DNA from: DASYVD01 sp036000545
GTDB lineage: Bacteria; Actinomycetota; UBA4738; CALAEC01
Assembly: GCA_036000545.1 (NCBI GenBank)
Contig: DASYVD010000001.1
Coordinates: 1 to 20,406 of the forward strand
Direction of reading: 5' to 3'
Length of the DNA: 20,406 nt
In this document: positions 6,724 through 14,069 of the stretch, one piece after another
Layout of the letters: each line of letters opens with the position of its first letter
Numbering within the stretch: position 1 is the first letter of the stretch
Made by a program: the position numbers and the translations under genes
Notes under the pieces: generated by a model
The model's input: the letters and a program-made list of their open reading frames with translations, nothing else
Database searches by the model: none
Told to the model about the DNA's origin: nothing

Positions 6724-8285
6724 GCGAGGAGAACGGAAGAACCGCCGGCGACGTCCGGCCGGTCCGGCGGGCCCTGCTCTCGGTGTCCAACAAGGAAGGG
6801 CTGGTCGAGTTCGCCCGCGAGCTGGACGGGTTCGGGGTGCGCATTGTGTCCACAGGCTCCACCGCCCGCACCCTCCGCGAGGCCGGTCTCCCGGTGACCG
6901 AGGTGGCTGAGGTCACCGGGGCCCCCGAGATGCTCAAGGGCCGGGTGAAGACCCTCCATCCGGCGATCCACGCGGGAATCCTGGCAGACAGGACGAACCC
7001 CAATCACGTCCGGGAGTTGCAGAAGCACCGGATCGAACCGTTCGACCTCGTGGTGGTCAACCTGTATCCCTTCGAACGCACGGCGACGTCCGGAGCAGGG
7101 CGGGACGAGGTCGTCGAGCAGATCGACATCGGAGGACCCACCCTGCTACGGGCCGCGGCCAAGAACTTCCGGTCGGTGACTGTCGCGACCCGCCCTCTCC
7201 GGTACGGGGACATCGTGGCGGCACTGCAGGAGACTGGGGGGACCTCCCTCGAGCTGAGAGCCACATTGGCCGAGGAGGCCTTCGCGCATGTGGCCGCGTA
7301 CGACGCGGCCATCGCCGCGTGGTTCGCCGGGTGGGCCGGACCGGAGGAGCTCTCGCCTGCGCTGACGCTGGGCCTGGCACGGGTGCGGGAGCTCCGCTAC
7401 GGCGAGAACCCGCACCAGCGGGCCGGGCTGTACCGGTCCGCCCTCACTCCCGGTCCGTTGGGCGGGGCCCGGGTCGTGCAGGGCAAGGAGATGTCCTTCA
7501 ACAACTGGCTGGACGCGGAGGCTGCTCGAGCGGTTGCCGGATCGTTCGAGGCCCCGGCCGCCGTGATCGTGAAGCACCACAACCCGTGTGGCGCCGCCGT
7601 CGCCGGCAGTCTCGCGGAAGCCTACCGGGCGGCGCTGGCCTCCGATCCAGTGTCCGCGTATGGCGGAGTCGTGGCGTTCAATGGTGAGGTGGACGGCGAT
7701 GCCGCGTTGGCCATGGCCGAGGTGTTCACGGAGGTCGTCGTGGCCCCGGCGTTCTCGGAGGACGCCCTGGCGGCGTTCGCATCGCGGAAGAACCTCCGCC
7801 TGGTCGAGGCGCCCCTGCCCGCTCGGGGCGGGCTGGAGGTGCGCACGATCGATGGTGGCGCCCTCGTGCAGGAGGCGGACGCGGTCACCGAGGACAGGGA
7901 CGAGATGAAGGTGGCGACGCGCCGGGAGCCGGGGCCGGCCGAGTGGGACGACCTCCTGTTTGCCTGGCGAGTGGCGGCCCGGGTGAAGTCGAACGCCATC
8001 GTCCTGGCCGTCGGGACGGCCACCGTGGGGGTGGGGGCTGGGCAGATGAGCCGGGTCGACGCCGTGGACCTCGCCTCCCGGAAGGCGGGCGAGCGCGCGC
8101 AGGGGTCGGCGATGGCCTCAGACGCGTTCTTCCCCTTCAGGGATGGCATCGACCTCGCCGCTGAGGCCGGCGTACGCTCGGTCATCCAGCCCGGGGGATC
8201 GGTGCGTGACGACGAGATCGTGGCCGCCGCCGAGGAGCACGGGATGGCCATGGTCCTCACGGGACGCCGTCACTTCAGGCACTAG
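6720..8285 (+). CDS. purH: Bifunctional AICAR formyltransferase / IMP cyclohydrolase
   Basis: A 521-residue enzyme for the last two steps of IMP synthesis. The N-terminal cyclohydrolase (about 15-210) shows ALLSVSNKEGL, the STGST loop (44-48) and GRVKTLHP (74-81). The C-terminal transformylase contains the catalytic KHHNPCG (285-291), the SAYGG segment and QPGGSVRD, and ends in the canonical GRRHFRH. The length matches the family. The GTG start overlaps the purN TGA stop by four bases. The first 15 residues (SEENGRTAGDVRPVR) are a non-conserved extension common in actinobacterial orthologues. No motif is missing. Confidence 0.98.
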   Translation: MSEENGRTAGDVRPVRRALLSVSNKEGLVEFARELDGFGVRIVSTGSTARTLREAGLPVTEVAEVTGAPEMLKGRVKTLHPAIHAGILADRTNPNHVRELQKHRIEPFDLVVVNLYPFERTATSGAGRDEVVEQIDIGGPTLLRAAAKNFRSVTVATRPLRYGDIVAALQETGGTSLELRATLAEEAFAHVAAYDAAIAAWFAGWAGPEELSPALTLGLARVRELRYGENPHQRAGLYRSALTPGPLGGARVVQGKEMSFNNWLDAEAARAVAGSFEAPAAVIVKHHNPCGAAVAGSLAEAYRAALASDPVSAYGGVVAFNGEVDGDAALAMAEVFTEVVVAPAFSEDALAAFASRKNLRLVEAPLPARGGLEVRTIDGGALVQEADAVTEDRDEMKVATRREPGPAEWDDLLFAWRVAARVKSNAIVLAVGTATVGVGAGQMSRVDAVDLASRKAGERAQGSAMASDAFFPFRDGIDLAAEAGVRSVIQPGGSVRDDEIVAAAEEHGMAMVLTGRRHFRH

Positions 8286-8317
8286 CGGCCCCTCCAGGTC
8301 ACGTCCCTGTTCTCTGT

Positions 8318-8332
8318 GCCAGGAGTCCTGGC
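8318..8332. other. Short perfect palindrome after purH
   Basis: GCCAGGA (8318-8324) and TCCTGGC (8326-8332) are reverse complements around a single base. It lies 33 nt past the purH stop and just before a larger palindromic element. It could be a protein-binding site or part of the purH 3' end; the one-base centre makes it a poor hairpin on its own. Confidence 0.35.
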
Positions 8333-8352
8333 CCTACAGTCCAGTCCTCTCG

Positions 8353-8412
8353 GCAGGGGAGTGAAGCAGCCTGATCCGCTCCGTTTCGCTCCGCGGGGCT
8401 GCCTCCCCCTGC
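8353..8412. repeat. Dispersed palindromic element, copy 1
   Basis: Nested inverted repeats: outer arms GCAGGGG (8353-8359) and CCCCTGC (8406-8412), inner arms GCAGCC (8366-8371) and GGCTGC (8397-8402). The 37-nt core 8366-8402 matches 34 of 37 bases of the core at 17195-17231. Copy 2 also has outer arms, spaced by a 6-nt unpaired segment on the left in both copies. It lies between purH and the ABC transporter operon. The architecture resembles REP-type elements; a terminator role for purH is also possible. Confidence 0.7.
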
Positions 8413-8420
8413 ACCCCTCC

Positions 8421-8596
8421 AGTGAACTAGTCCCACCTGTTGGCGCCGGGCTATGCTTCGGCCGCCAGGGGGCCCGGGGGAGTAGCTCGGCCCGGGAGGC
8501 TGAAGCGTTGGGTGCTTAGACCGAGCGGTCTCCCCGGAGCGACAGGGACCTGCGCCGCGCTACTTGAGCGCGCGGCCCGGGAGAAGGGGGGGAAAG
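8421..8596 (+). promoter_or_regulatory. Non-coding leader of the amino-acid ABC transporter operon
   Basis: No gene is supported in this 176-nt stretch. It contains a -10-like TATGCT (8452-8457, no convincing -35), a hairpin AGACC/GGTCT around GAGC (8518-8531), and an imperfect hairpin GCCGCGCT (8554-8561) against AGCGCG-CGGC (8567-8576) ending about 10 nt before the G-rich ribosome binding site (around 8586-8592). If transcription starts near 8464 the leader is about 130 nt. I could not match it to a known riboswitch class. Confidence 0.4.
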
Positions 8597-9670
8597 ATGC
8601 GAAGAGGTTTCGCCGGGAAGGTAGGCGTGCTCGTCGCCGTCCTCGCGGTCGTCGCCGCGGGGTGCACCCGAGAGCAACCTGGGGGTGACGAGGGGGCGCA
8701 GGAAGCCAGGAGCCTGCTCGCCGTGGTGCAGGACCGGGGCACGCTTCGGTGTGGGGTGAACGAGACCGTGCCGGGCTTCGGGTTCGCCACGGAGGCGGGA
8801 ACGATCGAGGGATTCGACATCGACTTCTGCAAGGCGATCGCTGCGGCCGTGCTGGGGGATCCGGAGGCACACGAGCTGGTCCCGATCAGCGCCGACGAGC
8901 GGTTCAACGCGCTGCGAAGCGGGCAGTACGACGTCCTGGTCCGGAACACCACCTGGACCAGCAGCCGGGACGGCGCCGAGGGCGTGGCCTTCGCCCACGT
9001 CAACTTCTACGACGGCCAGGGCATGATGGTCCGCAAGGGCGCGTTCAGGGCCGTCAAGGACATGGACAAGACGACCGTGTGCGTGACCGCGGGGACCACT
9101 ACGGAGCTCAACCTGGCCGACTACGCTCAGCTGCTCGACATCAAGATCGAGCAGCTCACCTTCGAGACGAATGACGAGATCCTGGAGGCCTTCAAGGCCA
9201 AGCGGTGCGACGGCTGGACCTCGGACCGCTCCCAGCTCGCCGGCCTGAAGTTCCAGTTCGAGTCCCAGACCGGGCCACTGGTGATCCTGGACGACATCAT
9301 GTCCAAGGAGCCCCTGGCCCCGGCGGTGCTGGACGGCGACTCCGACTGGTACGACGCTGTGAACTGGACGGTCAACGGGATCATCCTGGCGGAGGAGCTC
9401 GGCGTCACCAGCGAGAACGTTCAGGACGAGGCGGCCAACCCCTCCAACCCGCAGATCGGAAACCTCCTCGGGGCGCCCACGGAAGAGGGCGCACCGTTCG
9501 ATCCGGGGCTCGGACTCGAGCCCGATTTCATGGTCGGCGTGCTGACGGCCGTGGGCAACTACGGCGAGATCTTCGAGCGGCACGTGGGGAAGGATGGGCT
9601 TGGCCTGGAGCGCGGCCTGAACGCGCTGTGGAGAGACGGCGGGCTCCAGTACGCACCGCCCTTCCGGTAA
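8597..9670 (+). CDS. aapJ: Amino-acid ABC transporter, substrate-binding lipoprotein (AapJ-type)
   Basis: A 357-residue extracytoplasmic solute receptor of the polar/general L-amino-acid (PAAT) family. The ATG at 8597 is chosen because it follows a G-rich ribosome binding site and gives a clean lipoprotein signal: basic MRRGFAGK, a hydrophobic core and a VAAGC lipobox with Cys23 as the lipidated residue. The mature part has the family signatures LRCGVNETVPGFGF, EGFDIDFCKAIAAAVLGDP, SADERFNALRSGQYDVL and RNTTWTSSRD, closely resembling AapJ of rhizobia, which binds a broad range of L-amino acids. Being anchored by lipid fits a Gram-positive-type envelope. It is followed by two permeases and an ATPase in the same direction. 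The exact substrate cannot be read from sequence; glutamate/aspartate or general uptake is likeliest. Confidence 0.93.
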   Translation: MRRGFAGKVGVLVAVLAVVAAGCTREQPGGDEGAQEARSLLAVVQDRGTLRCGVNETVPGFGFATEAGTIEGFDIDFCKAIAAAVLGDPEAHELVPISADERFNALRSGQYDVLVRNTTWTSSRDGAEGVAFAHVNFYDGQGMMVRKGAFRAVKDMDKTTVCVTAGTTTELNLADYAQLLDIKIEQLTFETNDEILEAFKAKRCDGWTSDRSQLAGLKFQFESQTGPLVILDDIMSKEPLAPAVLDGDSDWYDAVNWTVNGIILAEELGVTSENVQDEAANPSNPQIGNLLGAPTEEGAPFDPGLGLEPDFMVGVLTAVGNYGEIFERHVGKDGLGLERGLNALWRDGGLQYAPPFR

Positions 9671-9693
9671 GCGGAGCGGTAGAAAGACGACCT

Positions 9694-9722
9694 CGGGGCC
9701 CGGTCGCCGCGACCGGGCCCCG
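9694..9722 (+). terminator. Intercistronic hairpin after the binding-protein gene
   Basis: GGGGCCCGGTCG (9695-9706) and CGACCGGGCCCC (9710-9721) form a perfect 12-bp stem, extended by C9694-G9722, around a CCG loop. It begins 24 nt after the aapJ-type stop and ends 17 nt before the permease start. This is the expected place for a partial terminator or 3'-end stabiliser that makes the receptor more abundant than the membrane components. Confidence 0.75.
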
Positions 9723-9739
9723 GTCGTATCCTTCTGCCG

Positions 9740-10924
9740 TTGGCTGAGACCGCCACAGCCCGGAAGGCCCGGCCGCCTCTCTTGCGGGACGTCCGGTTCC
9801 TGCGCGTGTTGGGGCAGGCGGCCTTCGTCGTCGCGCTCGTCCTCGTCCTTCGCGAGATCTTCCTCAACCTCCAATTCGGTCTGGAGCGGCAGGGTCTGGA
9901 CCTAGAGTTCGAGTTCCTCCGTCAGCGGGCTGGGTTCGGCATCAAGGAGGGGATCTCCTACAACCCGAACCAGAGCTACATCCGGGCGATCCAAGTTGGG
10001 ATCGTCAACACCATCCGGGCGGCCGGGGTAGGGATCGTCCTGGCCAGCGTGCTCGGATTGGTCATGGGCGTGGCCAGGCTGTCCCCGAACTGGCTGGTTC
10101 GCAAGTTGGCTCAGGTGTACGTGGAGATCTTCCGGAACACGCCGCTCGCCGTGCAGATCTTCTTCTGGTACTTCGGCGTGGTCCTGCTGCTCCCGGCGAT
10201 CGAGGGTGGGGTGTCGCTCTGGGATGTGGGCTTCATCTCGAACCGCGGTGCGGCCATCCCATGGCCCCGGAGCCGGGAGGGCGCCGGGACCTGGTTGCTG
10301 TTCCTCCTGGCCGGCATCCTCGCCGCCTGGGTGGTGCGTCGCTGGCGCACCCGCGTGAGCGATCGCACCGGCCGCCCCCACCACCGGTTCCTGTGGGCCG
10401 CCGGCACGTTCCTGGCCTTCGGGGTCTTCGGCTACGTCGTCGCCGGGACCCCGATCGGCGTCGACATCCCCGAGGCCACGGGTAGGGGATACGAAGGTGG
10501 CTTTGAGCTGAGCCCCGAGTTCGCCGCGCTCCTCATCGGGCTGGTCGTCTACACGGGCGCCTTCATCGCCGAGATCATCCGAGGAAGCATCCTCGCCGTC
10601 GAGAAGGGTCAGAAGGAGGCGGCCGAGGCCCTGGGGATGGCCCCCAGGCAGCAGCTACGGTTCGTAGTGCTGCCGCAGGCGATGCGCATCGCCATCCCTC
10701 CGCTCAACAGCCAGTACCTGAACTTGACCAAGAACTCCAGCCTGGCCGTCCTGATCGCATACCCCGACCTCCTGTTCGTGAGCAGGACCATCGCCAACCA
10801 GGCGGGTCGGGCCACCCAGGTCCTCCTGATCGCCATGGGGACCTACCTCACGCTCAGCCTCATCATCTCCTTCTTCATGAACCTGATCAACCGGGCAGTG
10901 ACCCGGAAGGGGGCGCGGCGCTGA
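9740..10924 (+). CDS. aapQ: Amino-acid ABC transporter permease (AapQ-type)
   Basis: A 394-residue inner-membrane permease. The first helix lies near 24-41, and the core BPD_transp_1 region has an extracytoplasmic/linker insertion (about 150-250) that is characteristic of the AapQ/BztB branch. The EAA loop that docks on the ATPase is EAAEALGMAPRQQLRFVVLP followed by QAMRIAIPP (about 293-320). The start is taken as TTG 9740, giving MAETATARKARPP; no Shine-Dalgarno is visible, but TATCCT ends 7 nt upstream, so an internal leaderless transcript is possible. Its TGA overlaps the ATG of the next permease. The start codon assignment is less certain than the product. Confidence 0.92.
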   Translation: MAETATARKARPPLLRDVRFLRVLGQAAFVVALVLVLREIFLNLQFGLERQGLDLEFEFLRQRAGFGIKEGISYNPNQSYIRAIQVGIVNTIRAAGVGIVLASVLGLVMGVARLSPNWLVRKLAQVYVEIFRNTPLAVQIFFWYFGVVLLLPAIEGGVSLWDVGFISNRGAAIPWPRSREGAGTWLLFLLAGILAAWVVRRWRTRVSDRTGRPHHRFLWAAGTFLAFGVFGYVVAGTPIGVDIPEATGRGYEGGFELSPEFAALLIGLVVYTGAFIAEIIRGSILAVEKGQKEAAEALGMAPRQQLRFVVLPQAMRIAIPPLNSQYLNLTKNSSLAVLIAYPDLLFVSRTIANQAGRATQVLLIAMGTYLTLSLIISFFMNLINRAVTRKGARR

Positions 10925-12171
10925 TGGCTCAGGACCGCGCCATCCGAACCGAGCTGGAGGGAACCGTCGTCATCGACGAGGGGCTTGCGGTCGAGGTGGC
11001 TCCGAGGAAGGAGCCGGCGACTCCCGCCGAGTGGGTCCGCGAGAACCTCTTCTCCAGCTGGTTCAGCACGGTCCTCACCGTGGTGCTGGCCGCCGTGATC
11101 GGGTATGTGGGCTTCGGACTGATCCGGTGGGTGTTCGTGGCGGCCGAGTGGCAGGTCTTCAAGGCGAACCTGCGCGTGTACATGATCGGACGCTTCCCCT
11201 TGGAAGAAGCCTGGCGAGTGTGGGCGTCTGTCTACCTTGTTTCAATCCTGGCGGGTCTGTCCTGGGGGGTCTCCAGGGCCCGACTGGCGTGGACTCGCCG
11301 GAAGACCGCCCTGCGGGCGGTGCTGGGGGCGCTGTTCCTCGCAGCCCTGACCTACCTGATCGAGGGCGTCACGGTATGGATCCTCCTCTTGGGCGTGGCG
11401 GTGGCGTGTGCCGCCGGATTCGCCGCGGGCCGGAGGACAGGAAGAGGAGCGCTCCGGTGGCTGGCCGTGGCATGGCTCCTGGCGTTCCCGGCGGTCATCC
11501 TGCTCCTCAGGGCCTTCGGGGGCGTTCCTCCCCAACTGTGGGGCGGCTTCATGCTGAACGTGATCCTCGCCGTCGTGGCCATCTTCGTCTCGTTCCCCAT
11601 CGGGGTGCTGCTCGCCCTAGGCCGGCGCAGCAACCTCCCCGTCATCAGCGCGTTCTGCGTCGGCTTCATCGAGCTCGTCCGAGGCGTGCCTCTGTTCACG
11701 CTGATCATCCTGGGCTTCAACATCCTGCCGCTGTTGCTACCGCCGGGGATGCAGCTCGCCGTGATCGTCCGGATGATGATCGTGTTTACTCTGTTCAGCT
11801 CGGCGTACGTGGCGGAGATCGTCCGGGGGGGGCTCCAGGGAGTGCACCAGGGTCAGTACGAGGCGGCGCGCGCCGTGGGACTCTCGACAACCAGGATGAT
11901 GGGGTTGATCATCCTGCCCCAAGCCCTCCGGAACACGATCCCCGCGATGATCAGCCACTTCATCAGCCTGTTCAAGGACACCTCGTTGCTCACGGCCCTG
12001 GCCATCCTCGAGATGCTGCGGGCCGCCCGGCGGGCGGCGGGCCAGCTGCAGCATCTGGGGTCGACCAAGGAGGCGCTCCTCGCTGCCGCGGTGATCTTCT
12101 GGATCGTGGCGTTCTCGATGTCCCGGTGGAGCCAGCGGCTGGAGCGGCGGCTCGGGGTGGGGGAGCGGTAG
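10924..12171 (+). CDS. aapM: Amino-acid ABC transporter permease (AapM-type)
   Basis: A 415-residue second permease that pairs with the AapQ-type protein. It has an N-terminal cytoplasmic segment (1-40), helices near 48-70, 100-116, 130-170 and 178-196, and a C-terminal transport domain from about 203 with GVPLFTLIILGFNILP. The EAA loop is EAARAVGLSTTRMMGLIILP (313-332). The N-terminal half with extra helices is typical of AapM/BztC. The ATG overlaps the preceding stop (TGATG), and the ATPase start follows the stop directly. All features of a functional permease are present. Confidence 0.93.
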   Translation: MAQDRAIRTELEGTVVIDEGLAVEVAPRKEPATPAEWVRENLFSSWFSTVLTVVLAAVIGYVGFGLIRWVFVAAEWQVFKANLRVYMIGRFPLEEAWRVWASVYLVSILAGLSWGVSRARLAWTRRKTALRAVLGALFLAALTYLIEGVTVWILLLGVAVACAAGFAAGRRTGRGALRWLAVAWLLAFPAVILLLRAFGGVPPQLWGGFMLNVILAVVAIFVSFPIGVLLALGRRSNLPVISAFCVGFIELVRGVPLFTLIILGFNILPLLLPPGMQLAVIVRMMIVFTLFSSAYVAEIVRGGLQGVHQGQYEAARAVGLSTTRMMGLIILPQALRNTIPAMISHFISLFKDTSLLTALAILEMLRAARRAAGQLQHLGSTKEALLAAAVIFWIVAFSMSRWSQRLERRLGVGER

Positions 12172-12972
12172 ATGACGCCCGAACAGGAGAGCTCGGCCGG
12201 CGACATGGAGATCGTCGGCGCCGAGGTCGAGCGGGGGCCCGACCAGATGATCGTGACCCAGGACGTGAAGAAGTGGTTCGGCGGCTTCCATGCCCTCAAG
12301 GGAATCAGTATGACCGTGCGCAGAGGTGAGGTCGTCGTGGTCATGGGACCCTCGGGGTCCGGGAAATCCACCCTCATCCGGTGCGTCAATCGGCTGGAGC
12401 GCCACGACGCGGGCCGCATCGTCGTCGATGGGATCGAGCTCACCGACGACATCCGCAACATCGAGCGAGTCCGCAGCGAGATCGGGATGGTGTTCCAGTC
12501 GTTCAACTTGTTCCCCCATCTGACTGTGCTGGACAACGTCACGCTGGCGCCGCGGAACGTTCGGCGATGGCCGAAGGCGAAGGCCGAGGAGAAGGCCATG
12601 GCGCTCCTCGAGCGGGTGGGGATCCCCGAGCAAGCCGGGAAGTATCCGGCCCTGCTGTCCGGGGGTCAGCAGCAGCGGGTGGCCATCGCCCGGGCCCTGG
12701 CCATGGAGCCGAAGATCATGCTGTTCGACGAGCCCACCTCGGCCCTCGACCCGGAGATGATCAAGGAGGTCTTGGAGGTCATGGAGGAGCTGGCGCGGTC
12801 GGGCATGACCATGATCGTGGTCACCCACGAGGTCGGGTTCGCGAAGCACGCCGCCCACCGGGTGGCGTTCCTCGACGAGGGGAATCTGGTGGAAGAAGCC
12901 CCTCCGGACACGTTCTTCTCCAATCCCCAGAGCGACCGCACCAAGCTTTTCCTCTCGCAGATCCTGATCTGA
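12172..12972 (+). CDS. aapP: Amino-acid ABC transporter ATP-binding protein (AapP/GlnQ-type)
   Basis: A 266-residue ATPase that powers the transporter from the cytoplasmic face. Visible motifs: Walker A GPSGSGKST (59-67), Q-loop Gln109, signature LSGGQ (162-166), Walker B IMLFDE (182-187), D-loop SALD and switch His219 in VVTHE. The GMVFQSFNLFPHLTVLDNV segment is diagnostic of the polar amino-acid uptake class. The ATG immediately follows the upstream TAG; the first 25 residues are not conserved, so a start at Met12 or Met26 is possible. It ends the four-gene operon and faces the convergent toxin gene 39 nt away. Confidence 0.95.
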   Translation: MTPEQESSAGDMEIVGAEVERGPDQMIVTQDVKKWFGGFHALKGISMTVRRGEVVVVMGPSGSGKSTLIRCVNRLERHDAGRIVVDGIELTDDIRNIERVRSEIGMVFQSFNLFPHLTVLDNVTLAPRNVRRWPKAKAEEKAMALLERVGIPEQAGKYPALLSGGQQQRVAIARALAMEPKIMLFDEPTSALDPEMIKEVLEVMEELARSGMTMIVVTHEVGFAKHAAHRVAFLDEGNLVEEAPPDTFFSNPQSDRTKLFLSQILI

Positions 12973-13011
12973 GCGGCGAAGGATGATCTTCGGGTTAGGA
13001 GCCGCCTCGGA

Positions 13012-13563
13012 CTACGAAGCCCACATCCGATTGAGAACCCTACTGGCCTGTGCAACCGCCAGATGTTCTCGGTTTAACCTCATGACATCGTGCAGGCGAA
13101 GAGGGGTCAAGTCCCAAAGAGCGTAGGTTCCCCAGGTTGGTTCCCAGCGACTCCACCATCTGACGCCCACCCACATACCTTCTTGGTAGATCCGAAGCGC
13201 CCACGCTTGAGTGTTCTTTCGATCTCTTAAGACAACCTCGGATGGCCTCAGACCCAGCCGAAGGAGAGCCGCCGCATCGTCAACATCCAGGATCGGTGAG
13301 TGGTCGTCCAAGTCATAGATCGCCAGCACCCTCTGACTGTCTGGATGAACAGGCGGTCCGTCGAACAACTCATCTGACCATATGGCGAAGTTGCCAAAGG
13401 CTTCGCCTACGGCGCCGTCAGCGCTATCGGAGAGGTAGAGAACCAAGTAGTGCTCGGGATTGTCGACTCTTCCCTGACCCTGGGGAACTGGCACGTACCG
13501 TGGGTGACCCGGCTGTCCTTCAGGTGCTTGCGGCACCCACGGGAATACCCTGTACAGGCGCAA
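13012..13563 (-). CDS. RES-domain toxin of a type II toxin-antitoxin pair
   Basis: A 183-residue protein with the layout of RES-domain (COG5654) toxins. An early conserved arginine lies in LYRVFPW (Arg5), followed by the aromatic/serine element LYLSDSADGAVGE (Tyr43, Ser45, Glu54) that supplies the R-E-S residues naming the domain. Characterised RES toxins consume NAD+ (MbcT is an NAD+ phosphorylase) or ADP-ribosylate Prs (ParT); which reaction applies here is unknown. The TTG start is chosen because later starts would remove Arg5. It begins 2 nt after the antitoxin stop, with the antitoxin first, as in MbcA-MbcT type operons. GC is near 55% in the lines counted against about 70% in folD, which suggests horizontal acquisition. 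RES identity is from motif reading, not a profile search. Confidence 0.75.
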   Translation of the reverse strand: MRLYRVFPWVPQAPEGQPGHPRYVPVPQGQGRVDNPEHYLVLYLSDSADGAVGEAFGNFAIWSDELFDGPPVHPDSQRVLAIYDLDDHSPILDVDDAAALLRLGLRPSEVVLRDRKNTQAWALRIYQEGMWVGVRWWSRWEPTWGTYALWDLTPLRLHDVMRLNREHLAVAQASRVLNRMWAS

Positions 13564-13565
13564 TC

Positions 13566-14045
13566 CTAGGCGTAGGCCCCCTGGGCCTCAGCATCGATCG
13601 CCTCAGCCACAGCAAGGGCTCCGCGCAGGTGAAACACGTCCACAGGCCTACCTTCCAGATGAGCGTTGTAGGACTCAAGCCATACTCTTGCCACGCTGGG
13701 CGAATACAGTTGAAGCAGCCTGGACATGACATATTCGAGGTCGGTCACCTGACGGGCGTTCTCAGGCGAAATCCCCTCCTCTCCAGTTCGCCACCGAGAG
13801 GGCTGGGATGGGCTCACTTCCAGGATCCCTGCGACCCAGTTGTTTCCCATACTTTCCACGAGACGTGCCAGTTTCTGCGTGGTCGGGACGACTCCGCTGG
13901 TGGCAGCTACTTGTTTCCCTGCGCCCCGTCGACTTGTAGTGGCTTTGCTTGCCTTTGATACCTTGGCCGAGGACTTTCTTGAGATGGCCTTGGCAGAGTT
14001 CTTCTTCCTAGCCCTCAATCTCGGCCCCGACCGCTTTGCACCCAT
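13566..14045 (-). CDS. Xre/MbcA/ParS-type antitoxin with a basic N-terminal tail
   Basis: A 159-residue protein encoded directly upstream of the RES toxin. The ATG at 14045 is supported by GGAAGGGG five bases before it. Residues 1-44 are a basic low-complexity tail with 16 Lys/Arg and no acidic residues (KKNSAKAISRKSSAKVSKASK region). Residues about 55-98 look like a helix-turn-helix (WVAGILEVSPSQPSRWRTG). The C-terminal part (100-155), including ARVWLESYNAHLEGRPVDVF, resembles the DUF2384 toxin-binding domain in which a W-L-x(n)-G-x-P-x-D/L-hydrophobic pattern is typical. Such antitoxins cap the RES active site and repress their own operon; a perfect inverted repeat sits in the promoter here. 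The long basic tail is not usual for the family and may add non-specific DNA binding. Confidence 0.72.
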   Translation of the reverse strand: MGAKRSGPRLRARKKNSAKAISRKSSAKVSKASKATTSRRGAGKQVAATSGVVPTTQKLARLVESMGNNWVAGILEVSPSQPSRWRTGEEGISPENARQVTDLEYVMSRLLQLYSPSVARVWLESYNAHLEGRPVDVFHLRGALAVAEAIDAEAQGAYA

Positions 14046-14069
14046 GAGATCCCCTTCCTTTTCTCGGAT

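Noticed and set aside
8471..8545. A tRNA-like look (GGGGGAGTAGCTCGG resembles an acceptor/D-arm start).
   Set aside because: No T-arm GTTCGAATC-type sequence, no matching acceptor 3' strand and no plausible anticodon arm at the right distance.
8516..9874. A 452-codon minus-strand open frame.
   Set aside because: It is antisense to the lipoprotein receptor gene and the permease start; no recognisable domain.
12973..13005. Possible terminator between the ABC ATPase and the toxin gene (GCGGC...GCCGC with inner GAAG/CTTC).
   Set aside because: Short stems separated by a large asymmetric loop; too weak to call.
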